From a bacterium (GTDB taxonomy: Bacteria; Patescibacteriota; Microgenomatia; Levybacterales; UBA12049): a stretch of DNA of 7,477 nucleotides. The stretch lies in the NCBI GenBank assembly GCA_021813005.1, contig JAKAMH010000040.1:1-7477 (forward strand). The letters are read 5' to 3'. This document shows positions 5,064 to 7,477 of this stretch, piece by piece. Positions within the stretch are counted from its first letter, which is position 1, and every line of letters starts with the position of its first letter. The notes under the pieces were generated by a model that saw nothing but the letters and a program-made list of their open reading frames with translations, ran no database searches and was not told where the DNA came from. A program made the translations under genes and the position numbers.

Positions 5064-6032
5064 TCAGACAGCTCCGACATGCTGTTTTATTTTCTCCCCC
5101 ACCGCAGCTAGGTCAACTATCTCACCCAGGTGCAGCCCTTGCAGCCCTTCATAAATCTTGCCCATCTGACGTACAAATATTGCTTTCTCGCCAGGGCCGA
5201 TTTCGACTACCAAGTGCCGTCCCTCCGTTGTAAGTCTCGCAAATGTTTGATCCAGTAGGACGGGATCTGTCAGGTGGCGCGGCAACAGACCTTTTAGAAC
5301 ACTCCCTGTGCCAGTTGGTTCTGCAGTTTCATTGGGATAAACCGCGTTACCAGCCGTATCACTAAAAGGCGTAGCTTCAATTGCTTCACCCATCTCTGCA
5401 GACACTTCTTCCATAAGCGGGGAATGGGAGGCATAGGGAATCCCACTCAGCGGAGATACCAATTTGGCATTTTTTCTTTTTAGCTTATCCATCATTAAAT
5501 CCGGATCTTGTATGTCGCCGCTGATCACGTGTGATGTGGGAAAATTGTGGTTACCGATATAGATATCCTTTCCCTCACTCAGTACTCCTGTCAGGTCGTC
5601 CTCCGCCATACCAATAACTGCCATCATGCTTCCCGGCCTTTTCTCTTGTGCCTGTTTTGTCAACTGGTTGCGTTTATGAACAAGCACTGCCAGATGCTCA
5701 AGATTCACTGCGCCGGATGCATAATAAGCCGGGAATTGTCCGAGACTGCTGCCAAAGAATTTACGGATGTACTCAGTTAGTCCGCCAATATGCTCTTTGA
5801 GAGCCTCCCACTGAGCTATTTCAGTCGTTACGGTCGCAAGCTGTGCATAATTATCAAGCTTCGCTGGATTTGTCATTTTCTCCCTGAGGGAAAAACCGAT
5901 AGCATCCTCAACACGATCAAAAACTTTCCTGGCAGCTGCCGAGTACTCAAGCACCTGCCTCTCCATACCGACAAAGTGTATACCTTGACCCTTAAACAGT
6001 ATGGCAATTTGTGGTCTTGCTTCGGCTGTCAT
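5064..6032 (-). CDS. fabD: FabD-like acyl carrier protein acyltransferase (malonyltransferase family)
   Basis: This 322-residue protein has the acyltransferase fold of malonyl-CoA:ACP transacylase, which moves an acyl group from CoA to a carrier protein through a serine ester. Motifs are FKGQGIHFVGM (13-23, with oxyanion Gln16), the nucleophile elbow GSSLGQF (94-100, Ser96), Arg121 in LVHKRNQL (binds the malonyl carboxylate in the family), the catalytic His203 in YASHSPLM (200-207), and VEIGPG (276-281). Departures from typical FabD are the His-to-Ser change before the nucleophile (GHSLG is usual), YASH instead of the usual GAFH-like motif, and PVLL where PV(Q/R)W is common. I chose the ATG at 6032: a GGGGGA lies just upstream, and the TTG 21 bp earlier lies inside the -10 box. 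No carrier protein or ketosynthase is nearby. The gene is followed by mutM after 89 bp. Substrate is uncertain. Confidence 0.83.
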   Translation of the reverse strand: MTAEARPQIAILFKGQGIHFVGMERQVLEYSAAARKVFDRVEDAIGFSLREKMTNPAKLDNYAQLATVTTEIAQWEALKEHIGGLTEYIRKFFGSSLGQFPAYYASGAVNLEHLAVLVHKRNQLTKQAQEKRPGSMMAVIGMAEDDLTGVLSEGKDIYIGNHNFPTSHVISGDIQDPDLMMDKLKRKNAKLVSPLSGIPYASHSPLMEEVSAEMGEAIEATPFSDTAGNAVYPNETAEPTGTGSVLKGLLPRHLTDPVLLDQTFARLTTEGRHLVVEIGPGEKAIFVRQMGKIYEGLQGLHLGEIVDLAAVGEKIKQHVGAV

Positions 6033-6043
6033 AATTCCCCCGT

Positions 6044-6052
6044 AGTATAGCA
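6044..6052 (-). promoter_or_regulatory. Extended -10 promoter for the acyltransferase-mutM unit
   Basis: On the minus strand TGC-TATACT (6052-6044) ends 11 nt before the ATG at 6032, so the transcript start would fall about 5 nt before the start codon. A GGGGG run at 6041-6037 overlaps the likely start site, so it may be only partly in the mRNA. The same TGC-TATA pattern is used at 413 and 3481. Confidence 0.58.
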
Positions 6053-6061
6053 AATAGATAA

Positions 6062-6092
6062 TTGGCTTGCATTTTCAGCTTATCTGTAGTAT
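6062..6092 (+). promoter_or_regulatory. Candidate promoter of the 257-residue gene
   Basis: TAGTAT at 6087-6092 is a weak -10 candidate ending 9 nt before the ATG at 6102, the same distance as in the gene at 3499. A -35-like TTGGCT (6062-6067) lies 19 bp upstream. It has TG directly adjacent rather than the TGn of an extended box, so support is limited. The 69-bp divergent gap is shared with the acyltransferase promoter. Confidence 0.3.
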
Positions 6093-6101
6093 CTTGCAGC
6101 C

Positions 6102-6875
6102 ATGAATAAATGGACAGGAGGCGAAAAGGGCCCGCCGCTAACTGAGGACGTGGCTAATTGGGTCCATCATAAGGCAGATCAATTGCAGGTAAGAGAAAAA
6201 TGCAATCGTTTTCTTGTACCGGTTCGAAGACGCCTTCCCCGGACACAGACAAGCGAGCCTTTACCAAATAGCAGAGAACAGCAGGGAGATTACCGTCAGC
6301 GTCTCAATGAGGCAGCCAAAATTATCATCTCTCAGACTGACGCGAACGCCGGGCTTGACATACGAAATAACGAGACCGGCAGATTTACAGAGCAGGTCGG
6401 GTATCATTTGGCACAGGTGCTCTTAAGCCGGCACAACCAGGCAGAAGAGACAGATGACATACGCATGCGCCTTAAGCGGGATACTGCCTCTCGTCTCAAC
6501 AAGGCCTACAGCCGTCATTTGCAGTGGATTGACTACTTTGAAATGGAGACGCCCGCCCAGACAACATTTCTCCGGACTTTTTCATACGCCGCGCGCCACC
6601 TCATCGAACATGCATGCAACGCACTTGACGCAGCACAAGGTCCTCACCATAATCCGTATGGCGACTTTCTCTCTGCTGTAGAACAGGTATGCGCCAATCA
6701 AGAAAGCGCCGTGGAAGCACTGCGGGAAAGCCTTTCCTCTGTCCCGCCAATTGACGCCTTACAGGGAAGATTCTTGAGAGACAAACGGGATATTGACGTT
6801 TATAGAGATATTCTTTCCAAAGAGCAACAAGGTCCTACCGTGGTTTTTCAACAACCTGCCTCACCGAGGCCCTAA
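6102..6875 (+). CDS. Uncharacterised 257-residue, probably helical protein
   Basis: I do not recognise this protein. It starts with ATG at 6102 after a short gap carrying divergent promoters, and is open for 257 codons. It is hydrophilic with no signal peptide or membrane segment, so it is probably cytosolic. The first 60 residues are rich in Gly, Pro, Arg and Gln (PPLTEDV, RRRLPRTQ, EPLPNSREQQ) and look flexible. Residues 63-245 have the spacing of long amphipathic helices (DYRQRLNEAAKIII, EQVGYHLAQVLLSRH, DDIRMRLKRDTASRLNKAYSRH, TFSYAARHLIEHACNALDAA, AVEALRESL). The last residues (PTVVFQQPASPRP) are proline-rich. No catalytic motif or paired cysteines stand out. The 3' end overlaps the convergent glycosyltransferase by 41 bp, so its final 13 codons plus stop are constrained on both strands. 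No function is assigned. Confidence 0.7.
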   Translation: MNKWTGGEKGPPLTEDVANWVHHKADQLQVREKCNRFLVPVRRRLPRTQTSEPLPNSREQQGDYRQRLNEAAKIIISQTDANAGLDIRNNETGRFTEQVGYHLAQVLLSRHNQAEETDDIRMRLKRDTASRLNKAYSRHLQWIDYFEMETPAQTTFLRTFSYAARHLIEHACNALDAAQGPHHNPYGDFLSAVEQVCANQESAVEALRESLSSVPPIDALQGRFLRDKRDIDVYRDILSKEQQGPTVVFQQPASPRP

Positions 6876-7477
6876 AGCGTGCCATCGAGAATTTCTCCGC
6901 CTGTTTTCGACAGGCCCCACTGCTCCATTTCTTCTTTTCAAATCGCTTTATCGCCTCCATGAGGCTTTCCGTGGTCAGGTCATCAAAGAAGAGCCCTGTT
7001 GTGCCGTCAATAACCGTCTCTCTGACACCCCCTGACCGATGGGCGATGACGGGCGTGCCTTGGCTCATTGCCTCAACCGGCACAATGCCAAAGTCCTCAT
7101 CCTCGGACGTAAAAAGAAACGCCTTGGCGCCGGCCATAAGAGATAACTTCTCCGCGTCTGCCACTTCACCGAGAAACTCGACAGTCGGTCCGGCCAGTCG
7201 TTTAAGATCCTCACCATAGCCGGCGAAAGCAATACCAAAAACCTTGAGAGGTAATTTTAGCCGCGTGCAGACCTCAATAGCCAACTCCGTATGCTTGGCA
7301 CGGGCCAATCTTCCGCCGGTCAGGTAGTAATCTCTCTGTTTATTTTTTGTATCCGTTAATTGGTTAACAGTAATTACCGGCGGATATATTACAACTGCAT
7401 CTTTTCTATAGAATTTTTTGATACGTCGGCGCACCTCCTCTGAATTGGCGATAAACCGGTCAACGTGTTGCGACGAA
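6835..7477 (-). CDS. GT4-family glycosyltransferase, C-terminal part (truncated by window edge)
   Basis: 213 codons and the stop are in the window; the N-terminal acceptor-binding domain lies beyond the right edge. The frame is open to the edge and reads SSQHVDRFIANSEEVRRRIKKFYRKDAVVIYPPV, the usual inter-domain passage of GT4 (GT-B fold) retaining glycosyltransferases. The GTG at 7434 is therefore an internal valine, not a start. The nucleotide-sugar domain follows with YYLTGGRLARAKHTELAIEV, LKVFGIAFAGY, VEFLGEVADAEKL and AKAFLFTSEDEDFGIVPVEAMSQGTPVIAHRSGGV. The last contains the E-x7-E motif (E-DFGIVPV-E) that binds the donor. These enzymes build cell-surface polysaccharide or glycolipid, often at the inner face of the membrane; donor and acceptor cannot be told here. 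The tail overlaps the convergent 257-residue gene by 41 bp. Confidence 0.93.
   Translation of the reverse strand, partial: SSQHVDRFIANSEEVRRRIKKFYRKDAVVIYPPVITVNQLTDTKNKQRDYYLTGGRLARAKHTELAIEVCTRLKLPLKVFGIAFAGYGEDLKRLAGPTVEFLGEVADAEKLSLMAGAKAFLFTSEDEDFGIVPVEAMSQGTPVIAHRSGGVRETVIDGTTGLFFDDLTTESLMEAIKRFEKKKWSSGACRKQAEKFSMARFRASVRQVVEKPR

Noticed and set aside
6030..6053. TTG start at 6053 for the acyltransferase
   Set aside because: The TTG lies within the extended -10 box, so it would not be in the mRNA; ATG at 6032 fits the family N-terminus.
1..7477. CRISPR array, tRNA/rRNA, transposase, phage or toxin-antitoxin module
   Set aside because: No regularly spaced repeats, RNA-gene motifs or transposase/integrase motifs were seen. 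The single truncated Fic gene has no recognisable antitoxin beside it.

Overview
The window looks like a piece of a compact, streamlined bacterial chromosome, most likely from the Candidate Phyla Radiation (Patescibacteria, Parcubacteria-like). This placement is inference. It rests on an archaeal-type UMP kinase, a DUF5654-type two-helix membrane protein, an NAD(P)HX dehydratase carrying the variant motif VIDAGALQM, weak or absent Shine-Dalgarno sequences, and very tight gene packing. No RNA gene, CRISPR array, transposase or phage gene was seen.

Layout. The order is: a truncated Fic-family protein (leftward, runs off the left edge), a DUF5654-like membrane protein (rightward), a leftward operon pyrH-recF-nnrD, an unknown 209-residue protein (rightward), a leftward pair made of a FabD-like acyltransferase and mutM (formamidopyrimidine-DNA glycosylase), an unknown 257-residue protein (rightward), and the C-terminal part of a GT4 glycosyltransferase (leftward, runs off the right edge). 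Each rightward gene stands alone. It diverges from its left neighbour across a gap of 69-142 bp that holds promoters, and it converges on its right neighbour with the two coding regions overlapping (9, 6 and 41 bp). Within the operon, pyrH and recF share an ATGA junction and recF and nnrD are 2 bp apart.

Functions. The leftward operon combines pyrimidine nucleotide synthesis (UMP to UDP), recombinational repair loading (RecF) and repair of damaged NAD(P)H (NnrD). MutM adds base-excision repair of oxidised purines. The acyltransferase has the catalytic residues of the malonyl-CoA:ACP transacylase fold, but with a GSSLG nucleophile motif and a YASH motif, and no carrier protein or ketosynthase is present here.

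Most notable observation. A 47-bp element with a TCCGCCAGCTGGCGGA palindrome core occurs twice, inside two unrelated conserved genes, nnrD (1016-1062) and mutM (4639-4685). The copies are 40/47 identical and all seven differences are transitions. They have the same orientation and reading frame, and each adds a peptide of the form K(N/S)QSASW(R/Q)TK(I/V)K(N/S)(G/E)D at a place where the family normally has a short loop. This resembles the protein-coding palindromic elements known from Rickettsia (RPEs), but it has a different sequence and apparently a different lineage. A second, purine-rich extra segment lies elsewhere in nnrD. Also notable are near-leaderless extended -10 promoters sharing TGCTATAATTGT only 6-9 nt before start codons.
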